This document shows, piece after piece, positions 1 to 10,128 of a stretch of DNA of 64,000 nucleotides. The stretch lies in contig JAJEKV010000005.1 of the NCBI GenBank assembly GCA_021234155.1, positions 12,036,787-12,100,786 of the forward strand. Direction: 5' to 3'. The translations under genes and the position numbers were made by a program. The stretch comes from Isoetes taiwanensis (taxonomy: Eukaryota; Streptophyta; Lycopodiopsida; Isoetales; Isoetaceae). Numbering within the stretch: position 1 is the stretch's first letter; each line of letters starts with the position of its first letter. The notes beneath the pieces are model-generated. The model saw only the letters and a program-made list of their open reading frames with translations, searched no databases and had not been told where the DNA came from.

Positions 1-174
1 CTTTGTAAAAACTCAAACAGAATATTCCAAATGCTATAGGGCAACCACCTATGCTCTAGAAGCACCTCAGTCTAAAAGTAGAAAGTTTCTTGAAATCTTG
101 CAAATGCTCAAAATAGAATATTCATGGGCATGTGTGAGTATGCTACTCATGAATTATACTTTGTTGGTAATGGA
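1..174. repeat. Degenerate satellite segment, paralogous to about 5230-5515
   Basis: This stretch repeats the motifs of the 110-bp satellite (the word 'gtctaaaagtagaaagttt' and 'gcaaatgctcaaaatagaat'). It matches the block at about 5230-5515 almost in order, down to the last part that runs into a purine tract ('actcatgaat.atactttgttggtaa'). The two ends of the 5.5-kb repeat region therefore look like copies of one larger unit. No gene is seen. Confidence 0.75.
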
Positions 175-818
175 ATAGAGGGAGGGAGGAGAGAGATAGG
201 GAGGAGAGAGAGAGGAGAGAGAAGAGAGAGAGAGAAGAGAAGAGAGAGAGAGAAGAGACATGGGGAGGGAAAAAAGAGGAGAGAGAAGAGAGAGAGAGAG
301 AGAAAGAGAGAGAGAGGGGAAAGAAGAGACAGAAGAGAGAGGAGGAGGGAGAAGAGAGATGAGAGAGAAATAGAAATAGAGAGAGGAGAGAGGAGAAGAG
401 AGAGGGAGAAAAAGAGAGGAGAGAATAGAGGAGGAGAGAGAAAGAGAGAGAGAGAGAATAGAGAGTAGGGAGAGGAGGGAGAGAGGGAGAGAGAAAGGAG
501 AGAGATGAGAAAGAGGGAGGAGAGAGATGAGAAAGAGAAAAGAGGCAAGAGAGAGAGAAAGGAGGAGAGAGAAGATAAAAAGGAGAAAAGAGAAGAGAGA
601 GGAAAGAGAAAAGAGAGAGAAGAGAGAGAGGGGAGAGAGGAGAGAGAGAAAAGAGAGAAGAAGAGAGAGAGAGAGAGAGAAGAGAAAGAGGAGAGAGAAG
701 AGGGAAAGAAGAGAGGGAAGAGAGAGGAGAGAGATGTCCTGGAGGGAGAAGAGATGGAGGGGGGGGAGAGAGAAGACATGGGAGAGAGAGGAAGAGAGAG
801 AGAGGGGGGAGAGAAGAA

Positions 819-874
<56 letters not shown>

Positions 875-950
875 CTAGAATCTTGAAAAGATAGAAGAGA
901 GAGAGAGGAGAAGAGAGGAGAGAAATGGGCAATACCTATGAGGGATAGAG
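175..950. repeat. Purine (GA/GGA) microsatellite tract
   Basis: About 775 bases consist almost only of A and G on the plus strand, in GAGA, GGAGA and AAGAGA variants, with a pure (GA)n core near 826-871. Long reading frames rich in R/E/K on plus and S/L on minus are by-products of this composition and are not called as genes. Such polypurine tracts can form triplex DNA and are prone to slippage. Confidence 0.95.
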
Positions 951-1169
951 AGTTTAGGAGAGAGATTAGAAGAGGAGAGAGAGAATGAAAAAAGAGATGC
1001 TGGTAAGGGAAGGGGCTTCACCTCCCCAGTCAAAAATAAGAAGTCTTAAAATAGGTCCAAATCGAAGGCTTTGCTCAAATAGAATGTTGGTTGAAACTTT
1101 TAGAGGCTCACCTCCAAGAATTGTTTTAGGAATGGTCTACAAAAGAAGAAGGGCATGGGTAGTCAAAGT
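951..1169. repeat. Degenerate satellite remnants between purine tracts
   Basis: The segment holds worn versions of the satellite words seen at 1.9-2.6 kb ('ctcaaatagaatgtt', 'gaaacttttagaggctcacct'). No coding signal is visible. Confidence 0.5.
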
Positions 1170-1219
1170 CCAGAGAAGAGAGAGAGGAATAGAAAAGAGA
1201 GAAAAAGATAGAGAGAGGG

Positions 1220-1262
<43 letters not shown>

Positions 1263-1500
1263 AGAGAGAGAGAGAGAGAGATGGAGAGAGAGAGAGAGAG
1301 GAGGGAGAGGAGAAGAGAGAATGAGAGATGGGAGAGAGAGATGGGAGAGAGAAGAGATGAGATAGAAAGAAGAGAGAGGAGAGACACACCAAAATAGGGA
1401 TAGGAGAGAAGAGAAAGAGAGAGAGAGAAAGGGTAAACCTGAGGGAAAAGAGAAAGAGAGGAAATAGAAGGAGAAAAAGAGAATTGGAGAAAATGGAATG
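1170..1500. repeat. Second purine (GA) microsatellite tract
   Basis: This is a GA/GGA-rich tract with a (GA)n core near 1222-1280. It breaks down into mixed sequence after about 1440. Overlapping R/E-rich and S/L-rich frames are compositional. Confidence 0.93.
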
Positions 1501-1639
1501 GGCCCAAATGCTCAAAAATAGAACCTGAATTTGTTACAGAGGCTCAAGCAGCCGAATCAAAAATAAGGAGGTCGAATCAGAAAGTTTGGCCCTAAAATAG
1601 AAATGCCTTTTCTAGTCTAATATTATAAAGAAATAGTGT

Positions 1640-1862
1640 CCGTAAGTGAGTGAGTGAGTGAGTCTGTCTGTTTGTTTTCCACGCCCCATCGACGGTGGAG
1701 GATGCGCCACGTGGCGCGATCTGGGCCGTCCGTGGGCCTTGGCCTCTCAAAAGCTCCCAAGTTTGGTGGACAAAATTTTTTTGGTTTACCACGGACTCGA
1801 ACCCTGAACATTGCCCCCCAAACCCCCCACCCTTACCACTAGACCAACCAGTCTTTTCTTGA
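1640..1862 (-). mobile_element. tRNA-derived SINE
   Basis: Read on the minus strand, the element starts near 1862 with a tRNA-like head. An A-box-like stretch 'tggtctagtggtaagg' (about 1832-1847) is followed by a B-box-like 'cagggttcgagtccg' (about 1795-1809), the usual spacing of an internal RNA polymerase III promoter. The body ends in a simple repeat of 'actc' units near 1650-1665. The layout, tRNA head then unrelated body then low-complexity tail, is that of plant SINEs such as the Au group. Family assignment is not proven. It sits between the purine tract and the 110-bp satellite. Confidence 0.7.
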
Positions 1863-1879
1863 TAGAATATGAAGTCCAT

Positions 1880-2640
1880 GCTTAGTTAAGGCTGGAACGT
1901 AATTAATTCAAGGATACTCTAGGATGTTCTAGAATGTTCTAGAATCTTTTGGAATGTCCTATAATGTTCCAGATGCTCATGAGTAAGCACCTCAGTCTAA
2001 AAATAGAAAGTTTCAGTCTAAAAATAGAAGTTTTTTTGAAACTTTGCAAAAGCTCAAAATAGAATGTTGTGGAATGTTCCAGGTGCTCATGGGTAAGCAC
2101 CTCAGTCCAAAAATAGGAAGTTTCAGTCTAAAAATAGAAAGTTTTTTGAAACTTTGCAAATACTCAAAAAAGAATGTTCTGGAATGTTCCAGATGCTCAT
2201 GGGTAAACCTCAGTCTAAAAATAGAAAGTTCCAGTCTAAAAATAGAAAGTTTTTTGAAACTTTGCAAATGCTCAAAATAGAATGTTATAGAAACTTTGCA
2301 AATGCTCAAAATAGAACTGGAATGTTGCAGATGCTCAAAGGTAAGCACCTCAGTCTAAAAATAGAAAGTTTCAGTCTAAAAATAGAAAGTTTGCTTAAAC
2401 TTTGTAAAAACTCAAATAGAATGTCCTAGAATGTTTCAGATGCTGTAGGGTAAGCATCTCAGTCTAAAAATAGAAAGTACGGTAGTCTAAAAACAGAAAA
2501 GTTTGCTAAAACTTTCCAAAAACTCAAAATAGAATGTTCTAAGTGTTCCAAATGCTATAGGACAACCACCTATGCTAGAAGGACCTCAGTCTAAAAGTAG
2601 AAAGTTTCTTGAAACCTTGCAAATGCTCAAAATAGAATAT
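1880..2640. repeat. Tandem ~110-bp satellite, about six degenerate copies
   Basis: A unit of about 110 bases recurs: 'ggaatgttccagatgctcat', then 'gtaagcacctcagtctaaaa', then one or two copies of 'atagaaagtttcagtctaaa', then 'gaaactttgcaaatgctcaa'. Copies begin near 1950, 2070, 2180, 2310, 2420 and 2530 and differ by small indels. The same unit returns at 5080-5370 and at the window start. Reading frames inside are artefacts of the repeat. Confidence 0.85.
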
Positions 2641-2769
2641 TCTGGAGGTGATACTTTGGAATTGGTAGTAAGTGTGGTGGGTATGATGGGTGTGTGTAAG
2701 CTTCACATGGGTGATACTTTAGAATTGGCATACTTTAGAATTGGTAGTAGAGGCAGTAAATGTGGCCTC
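2641..2769. repeat. Short degenerate repeats ('gatactttggaattgg')
   Basis: The word 'gtgatactttggaattggt' recurs two to three times here and again at 4985-5060, 5375-5500 and 5890-6260. Together these form a second low-order repeat family with units of about 50-70 bases, often with 'gtaagcttcacatggg' or 'gtaagctcc' between copies. Confidence 0.65.
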
Positions 2770-4908
2770 ATGGACCCTGGACTACCACAATCGTCGGATC
2801 TGTCAATCCGACGGCCCAGACTGTATGTTGGAGCCTCTGGACACCTCTCGTTTCGATTATGCTCAATTATGATTGGGGACGCCTATGATTTTAAGATGTC
2901 GAATACGAGTTTGCCTAAGGTTTTGATGGTATATCGAAAGCCTCTATCTGGTTTAAGCTTAAGCTTTTAGAATATGAAATACGGGGATTCAACCTCTACC
3001 AAAATAACTCAATGTCCTAATAAGACTACTTTAACCAATCTAACCAAAGGAGCTAATGTGACTATTTTTTTATCTTAAATCTATGTTTTTTTTATAATAA
3101 CCCATTGAATTGTTTTAGGGATATGGTCTATGGTTTCAAGAATTATATCTATATCAAATCCCCGAACCCCTGTTATTTTGCTACATATTCTAAGCGAGGT
3201 GCACCACGGACTACCACAATCGTCGGATCTGTCAATCCAACCCCCATCAGATATGTTGGAGCCTCTGGACACCTCTCGTTTCGATTATGCTCAATTATGA
3301 TTGGGGCGCCTATGATTTTAAGATGTCGAATCTGAGTTTGCCTAAGGTTTTGATGGTATATCGAGCCTCTATACGGTTTTAAGCTTAAGCTTTTAGAAGA
3401 TGAAATACACGAGGATTCAACCTCTACCAAAATAACTCAATGTCCTAATAAGACTACTTTAACCAATCTAACCCGGTGAGCTAATGTGACTATTTTTTTT
3501 ATCTTAAATCTATGTTTTTTTTTTATAATAACCCATTGAATTGTTTTAGGGATATGGTCTATGGTTTCAAGAATTATATCTATATCAAATCCCCGAAACC
3601 CCTGTTATTTTGCTACATATTCTAAGCGAGGTGCACCCTGGACTACCACAATCGTCGGATCTGTCAATCCGGCGGCCCGCATTTGTATGTTGGAGCCTCT
3701 GGACACCTCTCCGTTTGATTATGCTCAATTATGATTGGGGGCGCCTATGATTTTAAGATGTCGAATCACGAGTTTGCCTAAGGTTTTGATGGTATATCGA
3801 GCCTCTATACTGGTTTAAGCTTAAGCTTTTAGAAGATGAAATACGGGGATTGAACCTCTACCAAAATAACTCAATGTCCTAATAAGACTACTTTAACCAA
3901 TCTAACGGTGAGCTAATGTGACTATTTTTTATCTTAAATCTATGTTTTTTTTTTTATAATAACCCATTGAATTGTTTTAGGGATATGGTCTATGGTTTCA
4001 AAAATTATATCTATATCAAATCCCCACGGAACCCCTGTTATTTTGCTACATATTCTAAACGAGGTGCACCACGATTCACTACCACAATGCGGGATCTGTC
4101 AATCCAATCCTGACGCCCGATCAGTATGTTGGAGCCTCTGGACACCTCTCGTTTGATTATGCTCAATTATGATTGGGGGCGCCTATGATTTTAAGATGTC
4201 GAATCTGAGTTTGCCTAAGGTTTTGATGGTATATCGAGCCTCTATACGGTTTAAACTTTAAGCTTTTAGAATATGAAATACGAGGATTCAACCTCTACCA
4301 AAATAACTCAATGTCCTAATAAGACTACTTTAACCAATCTAACCAAAGTGAGCTAATGTGACTATTTTTTATCTTAAATCTATGTTTTTTTTATAATAAC
4401 CCATTGAATTGTTTTAGGGATATGGTCTATGGTTTCAAGAATTATATCTATATCAAATCCCCACGAACCCCTGTTATTTTGCTACATATTCTAAGCGAGG
4501 TGCACCCTGGACTACCACAATCGTCGGATCAAATGTTGGAGCCTCTGGACACCTCTCAAGTTTGATTATGCTCAATTATGATTGGGGGCGCCTATGATTT
4601 TAAGATGTCGAATCTGAGTTTGCCTAAGGTTTTGATGGTACCTATATCGAGAGCCTCTATCTCGGTTTAAACTTAAGCTTTTAGAATATGAAATCTGAGG
4701 GATTCAACCTCTACCAAAATAACTCAATGTCCTAATAAGACTACTTTAACCAATCTAACCAGTGAGCTAATGTGACTATTTTTTATCTTAAATCTATGTT
4801 TTTTTTTTATAATAACCCATTGAATTGTTTTAGGGATATGGTCTATGGTTTCAAGAATTATATCTATATCAAATCCCCCTGGAACCCCCTGTTATTTTGC
4901 TACATATT
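2770..4908 (-). repeat. Five-copy ~431-bp tandem array with tRNA-like promoter boxes
   Basis: The word 'cgtcggatctgtcaatcc' or its variants mark repeats near 2792, 3221, 3653, 4087 and 4522, so the period is 429-435 bases and about five copies are present. They differ mainly by 1-5 base indels. On the minus strand each unit contains 'ttagctcc(t)ttggttaga' followed about 55 bases later by 'gaggttgaatcccc'. These resemble the A box (D arm) and B box (T arm) of a tRNA gene. A SINE-like sequence thus seems to have been multiplied in tandem instead of by dispersed retroposition. There is no convincing protein frame. A T-rich run of 6-10 bases sits in each unit. Confidence 0.85.
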
Positions 4909-5515
4909 AGAATAGAAGGTTGAGCAGTATGTGTGAATAAGACTGTGAAATACCATGGAGTGCAGTAGATCTGAGTAAGATCCTCATAGGTGATACTTTG
5001 GAATTGGTAGTGTTCTCCTCATGAGTGATACTTTAGAAGTGGTAGTAGGGCATGTGTGTATATAGACTTGCATGGTAGTAAGTGTAGAAAGTTTCAGTCT
5101 AAAAATAGAAAGTTTGCTAAACTTTGTAAAAACTCAAATAGAATGTCCTGGAATGTTTCAGATGCTCTAAGGTAAGCATCTCAGTCTAAAAATAGAAAGT
5201 ACGGTAGTCTAAAAACAGAAAAGTTTGCTAAAACTTTGCAAAAACCCAAAATAGAATGTTCTAGAGTGTTCCAGATGCTGTAGGGCAAGCACCTATGCTC
5301 TAGAAGCACCTCAGTCTAAAAGTAGAAAGTTTCTTGAAACCTTGCAAATGCTCAAAATAGAATATTCTGGAGGTGATACTTTGGAATTAGTAGTAAGTGT
5401 GATGGGTATGATAGATGTGTGTAAGCTTCACATGGGTGATACTTTAGAATTGACATACTTTAGAATTGGTAGTAGTGGGTGAGTATGTTACTCATGAATG
5501 ATACTTTGTTGGTAA
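4909..5515. repeat. Mixed block of both low-order satellite families
   Basis: After the 431-bp array ends at 'gctacatatt', the sequence returns to 'gatactttggaattgg' repeats (4985-5060), then 110-bp satellite copies (5080-5370), then the first family again (5375-5500). The order mirrors 1-174 and 2400-2760. Confidence 0.7.
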
Positions 5516-5578
5516 GAGGGAAGAGAGGGAGAGGAAAGAGAGGGAAGAGAGACAAAAGAGAGGAGAAAGAAAGGAGAA

Positions 5579-5670
<92 letters not shown>
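5516..5670. repeat. Purine tract ending in about 90 bases of pure (GA)n
   Basis: GA-rich lead-in is followed by an uninterrupted (GA)n run from about 5581 to 5668, the longest perfect dinucleotide run in the window. Confidence 0.95.
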
Positions 5671-5764
5671 TATTTTTCGAAGAAAGCACAAGCCAAAGAT
5701 CCTTTAGGGACATCTTGAAACCTTGCTCTTCAAGGAGCACCACCCCCTACAAGGATACCAGGGG

Positions 5765-5885
5765 CCAAAGGAGAGAGAGAGAAGAGGGAGAGAAGACAGA
5801 GGAGGGAGAAGAGAAAGAAAAGAGAGGAGAGGAAGAGAAGGGGGAGAGAAGAGATAGGAGAGAGGACAAAGAGGAGAGGGGACAT
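5765..5885. repeat. Purine (GA/GGA) tract
   Basis: A fourth polypurine block of GAGAGA, GGAGA and AAGAGA words, separated from the previous one by about 95 bases of ordinary sequence. Frames through it are compositional. Confidence 0.9.
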
Positions 5886-6300
5886 ATAGAGGTAATAGGC
5901 GTGAGTAAACTCCTCTTGCACGGGTGCCAACTAATAAACATGGTAAAAGTCCTCATGGGTGTAGATATGGTATAAGCCCTCATGGTTGTATGTGTGAGTA
6001 TGCTCCTCATGGGTGGTTGAGCAATGGATGCTTAATTACATGGAAAGTTTCTTGATTCTTGAATATATAGGGGTTGTACTTTGGAATTCATAGTAGATAT
6101 AGCAAGCTCCTAACGGCTGATACTTTAAAAGTAGTAGTAAGTGTAGGTAAGCTCCCAATGGTTGATAATTTGAAATTAGTAGTCGCTGTAGTAAATGTGA
6201 GTCAGCTTTTAATGGATGAGACTTTGGTGTGACTGAGCTGCTCAATGTGTGATGGTTTGGAATTGGTAGTATGTATGTATCTGAGGCAATGTTGAACCGA
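5886..6300. repeat. Degenerate 50-70 base repeats
   Basis: Repeated worn words: 'cctcatgggtg', 'gtaagctcccaatgg', 'gatactttgg' and 'ttggtagta'. They are older copies of the family at 2641-2769. No gene is seen. Confidence 0.55.
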
Positions 6301-6532
6301 GGTTGATTAAGCTCCCTATAGGCGACACACGGGTGGACCCAAACCGAGGCGAGGCCTCCTCGGCTGAAGGCCGAGGCGAGCCGAATAGTCCCAGGAATGT
6401 CAAAGCGGCCGAGGCCGAGAGGGCCGAGCCGGTAGGAAGGGGTGCAAGAGAAAAGGTGGGTGGGCCCCGAACGGCCGAGGAGGCCGGAGGGGCCGGCCGG
6501 AAAAAGGGAAAGAAGGCCGGCCGTCGGGGCTT
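6301..6532. other. GC-rich island of unknown function
   Basis: About 230 bases are strongly GC-rich and built from 'ggccgagg' and 'gccgag' words ('gaggcgaggcctcctcggct', 'ggccggccgg'), unlike the AT-rich surroundings. A 94-residue open frame crosses it, but its A/E/G/R composition follows from the repeat words and has no recognisable domain. It ends exactly where a Helitron-like 5' end begins, so it may be the flank of that insertion. Confidence 0.45.
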
Positions 6533-7059
6533 TCTAGTATATTATAATGTTATCACCGTAAGTGGTAGTGCAATCAGCCTAAATTAGGCGGTCCGGGATT
6601 AATCTACCCAACGGTGTAGATGATGTCACGTTAAAAGCCTTTTAGTTAGCTTAAAAAAGCAAAAAAAAAAAAAAGGGTTTGGGCGTATTAGGGTTCTGTT
6701 AGTTTTTGTGGCTATGGCGGCCCGGCGGCCACCCGCGTGCCCAAGGGAAAAAATTGGGCGAAAATAGTGGCGAAGATCTAGCCTATGCGATTAAGTACAA
6801 ATCAAATTCCTTCATATTCCTTAGAGGTTTGAAGGCGGGTGATTGTGTAAAAGCAGCCCGATTGTGAGGAAGAAAGTTGTTGAGTTGTTGATTGGCGAGT
6901 CACCTGAAAGCACTTCGATATCGAGTTTGATTATGCATCATCTTTGGGGGCAATCTTTGTGAAAATGGTTATTGGGCATGTGCAAATTCCTGTTGGTATT
7001 CTTTGGACCATTAAAGCTTGATGGCATAGAGTTTATGATTCAATGGCCACCACAGAAGG

Positions 7060-7240
7060 TTGCCTTGTGGCGGTACAAATCGTGGTTGCAAGGCCATATC
7101 TCAATCGGGAGGTGCTACAAGCGTTCTACTACGAGATGGTATGACCCGAGCCCCTTACGCAAAAAACGTCTGCGGCGAACTTAAGTTTTACTTGGAAGAT
7201 GAGAACAACTTTCATACCATCTCTCGTGTTCAACGGGTAA
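7060..7240 (+). pseudogene. Possible captured exon fragment, unidentified
   Basis: One frame reads through a protein-like stretch containing 'PYAKNVCGELKFYLEDENN' and ending '...SRVQR', directly followed by 'ggtaacat', which would serve as a splice donor. The composition looks like real protein and not repeat. I do not recognise the family. It lies inside putative Helitron 1, and gene-fragment capture is a known Helitron habit, so a captured host exon is plausible. There is no start codon context and the frame runs on into an apparent intron. Confidence 0.3.
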
Positions 7241-7399
7241 CATATATTTTTTGTGTTGCTTCATCATATAGCTTTTTAGTGCCCCGCAAGCGAGGCGTTA
7301 CGTGGCATCTGAGGGTTACGTGGCTCATGCATGTCGCCTTGATGTATGTCTTGCGGCCCTGTAATATAAAAAAGCAGAACCATTGTGCATATCCCTAGC

Positions 7400-8990
7400 A
7401 TATCCCAAAGAAAGCGGTATAGCGACAAATGCATTTCTTAATCTGGAAGATGATTGAAATTTAGAGGAGTAGATTCTTTGGTAGGTAAAGGCGTACTCAT
7501 TATTCTCTATTTGCATTGCGATAACTCCATTCCGGTGAGCTCAAGATGAAAGATGAACACCCCAACTAAGGCAATGCCTTTCTTATTTATGGCTGTCCAT
7601 TGGGCTGCGGTTTTCATTTTATGATTTTTTCTTTAAGAATCATTGATCAAACCGGACACAAGGTGAGCATATTTTAAGTTTACATTATTCCTTAGTTCTG
7701 AGATCTATTCATAGATTCATCCCGAATCATGAGTTCTATTTTATTTGTCACAATAATTCTCGGGCCATTTCTTATCCTAGCTTTTTCTTTATGTTATGCC
7801 TTAGTTCTCTGAGATCTTTCCGTAGATCCATTTGAATCATGAGTTCTACTTTATACATCACAATATTATCGGGCCATTTCTTACCTTGCTTTTTCTTTAT
7901 GTTATGTTGATACGAAGCGACGATTTGAGCATGAATTAGGGTATGAAGTTATAGCTGGTAGGGGGTCGCTATGTTCAGAGATGGGGTTATGTTTCAACAG
8001 CAAGGCTTATGCATTGGCATTTTAGAATCCCAAGCCAAAGATCAAAATCCTTTTTTTGACCATGGGAACACTCCCAAGAGCTTCAGTTTATTGATTTCCA
8101 GATTCAAAATGACTGCCATGTTAGGCAATATATAGAAGTTTGGGTATTTGTGGATGTCCATATACCAAGCACATGAGACCAAGGTACATTTAATATATTG
8201 CTTGGCCTTATCCTTACAACATCGTTCTTTGGTGCTCAATGCTAGCATGAACAATTTAGCCATATAAAATTTGTGGATCAAAATGGAACAGATAATGTAG
8301 CTGAAGGTGTTCACGCACTTTGTGGCAAAATAATTTATGAGCCTAGACATTTGCCGGGAAGCAATACAAAAATTACAACAGCAATACAAAAATTACAACT
8401 TGCTCTTCGATCCAGATAATTGGAAATTGGTGTATGACTTAATCATTATATTCTAGCATGTTTTAAGTGTAAGTGATGTGTCATTGACTTCATAGATTTT
8501 ATAGGCGTGTCGTAAATTACCAACAAATGCATTCGATCGGATCTGATCCCTATCACGAACATTTTTCCTATGTTAATATTATTTTGTTAATCTTCGCGCC
8601 TTTGTAGTGTTCTCAGTTTTCAAATGAAAGCTTGACAGGTTTCCTCCTACTTGAGCTGCTAACGTTCCATCGCAGTAAGAACGCAATTACAAAAATTAGT
8701 TTGACAATTCACAAATAAAGCATGAATGTTCTCATAAAGTATGAATGGTCTGTGCATGCATGAATGCTTTCTATCGGTCTCCAAATTGTTTAGAAAATCA
8801 ATGAAGGGAAGTCGCCTATGAGGAAGAAACCTCAAGGGCTTTTTAAATTCAAAATTCAATGCTTGGTTTTGGACCTGGTAGTTATTTTACATAAATGTAA
8901 CTTAAGAACACACGTTTTGATGATTGTGAGCTTGGAGATTGGATATAGCATACAACACTACAATACATAAATTACAATGTAATGTTGATT
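7400..8990. other. Helitron 1 interior without recognisable genes
   Basis: This is AT-rich sequence. A loose tandem duplication occurs at about 7680-7900, where 'ccttagttctgagatct' with 'gaatcatgagttctattt' appears twice. Short frames on both strands have no family features. Nothing else is seen. Confidence 0.5.
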
Positions 8991-8991
8991 C

Positions 8992-9106
8992 TACAATATG
9001 GACCTTTGACAAAGAAGGCCAGACATTAAAGTTCCTAGCACAACCTTTTGCAATATGGACCTTTGACAAAGAAGGCCAGACATTAAAGTTCCTAGCACAA
9101 CCTTTT
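8992..9106. repeat. Tandem duplication of about 58 bases
   Basis: Two near-identical copies of a unit starting 'caatatggacctttgacaaa' and ending 'cctagcacaaccttttgc' lie head to tail. They were probably made by slippage or a replication error inside Helitron 1. Confidence 0.9.
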
Positions 9107-9379
9107 CCAGGGATGTATATTAGAGGCTCCCTTAACAAGAGCAAACTAATATACACCTTCTAACAAGTGTCTTTATTGAGTGTCCCATTATAAAGTGGCA
9201 AGGTGATGTGCTAAAAAAGGCAGGTTGCAGCTTCTTGAGCACTAAAGACAAGTAAGAAACATGAAGCTTGATTAGGGATAAAAAAGCATGGTTAGAGAAC
9301 AAAGAGTTCGCAGGAAGCTGGATTGGAGGAACAAAGAGGTTCCAAATATTTACAGGTCGTTGCTGGGCACCATTACTAG

Positions 9380-9452
9380 TTTGCAATAAAGTAAGCAGTT
9401 GTTTGAACAGTAAATATAGCAATAAATGCTTTTCAACCTAATGTCACGATAA
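9380..9452 (+). repeat. AP2/ERF 3'-flank segment, target of Helitrons 1 and 2
   Basis: The stretch 'gttgtttgaacagtaaatat' with 'gcaataaatgcttttcaacc' matches the DNA just downstream of the AP2/ERF copies at 35465, 54605 and 56060. It ends at 9452 with '...acgataa' and continues after Helitron 2 at 13567 as 'tttatattatttta...'. This segment is a broken copy of the AP2/ERF repeat unit whose gene is missing. Confidence 0.85.
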
Positions 9453-9645
9453 TCAACTTTTTTAATTTGGGATTTTCCGGTCTGGCTAAAAAGCTTTTTG
9501 GAATTTTTTCTTTCCTAATTTCCTAAGATTTTAAGGAGTTTAGACGCCGTGAAAAATTCCGATTGTCCAAAAATCGAAAAAAAATCAACTTGCTATGATT
9601 TTGAAATTTGGGATTTCATTTACCTCCACCTTAGGTTAGAGTTCG

Positions 9646-10128
9646 TCTATGGAAAAACCTCCTCAGCTTTGAGATGAAGTGCCTCTAATTTTTACCACCA
9701 GAACACAATAGCAAGTCTTTTGGTTCCTCTTCTTGCAGTGCAGCAGTATCTTCATCTGTCATGGCCAGAGGATCCTTTGCAAATTATAAAAGATCGAGAA
9801 TTTGCAAGGTCTGACATATCTCTTGAAGTAGTATGATTGCTTTTGGGATTTATGAACCAGGTAAGATAAGCATTTTTTTTCCTTAGTCTGCAAAAACCTC
9901 CTCAGCTTTGAGACGAAGTTGCCTCTAATTTTTACCACCGGAACACAGTAGCAGGTCTTTTGGTTCCTCTTCTTGCAGTGCGGCAGTATCTTCATCTGTC
10001 ATGGCCAGAGGATCCTCTGCAAATTATAAAAGATCGAGAATTTGGAAGGTCTGACATATCTCTTGAAGCAGTATGATTGCTTCTGGGATTTATGAACCAG
10101 GTAAATAAGCATTTTGTTTCCTTAGTCT
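9646..10128. repeat. Tandem duplication of about 240 bases in Helitron 2
   Basis: Two copies of a ~240-base unit start with 'aaacctcctcagctttgaga' at about 9655 and 9894 and end with 'gaaccaggtaa...ccttagtctg'. They differ by about a dozen substitutions. The copies contain exon-like pieces and 'caggtaag', but no convincing protein frame. Confidence 0.88.

Larger units (their letters stand above)
6533..9379 (+). mobile_element. Putative non-autonomous Helitron 1
   Basis: The left end ('tctagtatattataatgtta', then 'ccgtaa') closely resembles the securely defined 5' end of Helitron 3 at 26424. The right end is 'gctgggcaccattactag' followed by T. This is the same terminal word as Helitrons 3 and 4, although the left arm of the usual terminal hairpin is degraded. 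The DNA just after it (9380-9452) is AP2/ERF 3'-flank sequence, which also occurs at 35465, 54605 and 56060, so the 3' boundary is well supported. The 5' boundary is weaker, because the base before TC is T and not A, and no AP2/ERF sequence lies to its left. No Rep or helicase reading frame is visible. Tandem duplications and a possible exon fragment lie inside. Confidence 0.55.

Noticed and set aside
124..932. Long R/E/K-rich and S/L-rich open frames in the purine tracts
   Set aside because: They follow from the GA dinucleotide repeat, occur in several frames and on both strands, and have no domain.
2770..4908. Open frames of 63-132 codons in the 431-base array
   Set aside because: They are not conserved between copies, because indels shift them, and they have no protein family features.
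2770..4908. CRISPR-like direct repeats
   Set aside because: The repeats are 430 bases long and contiguous, without spacers, in nuclear plant DNA.
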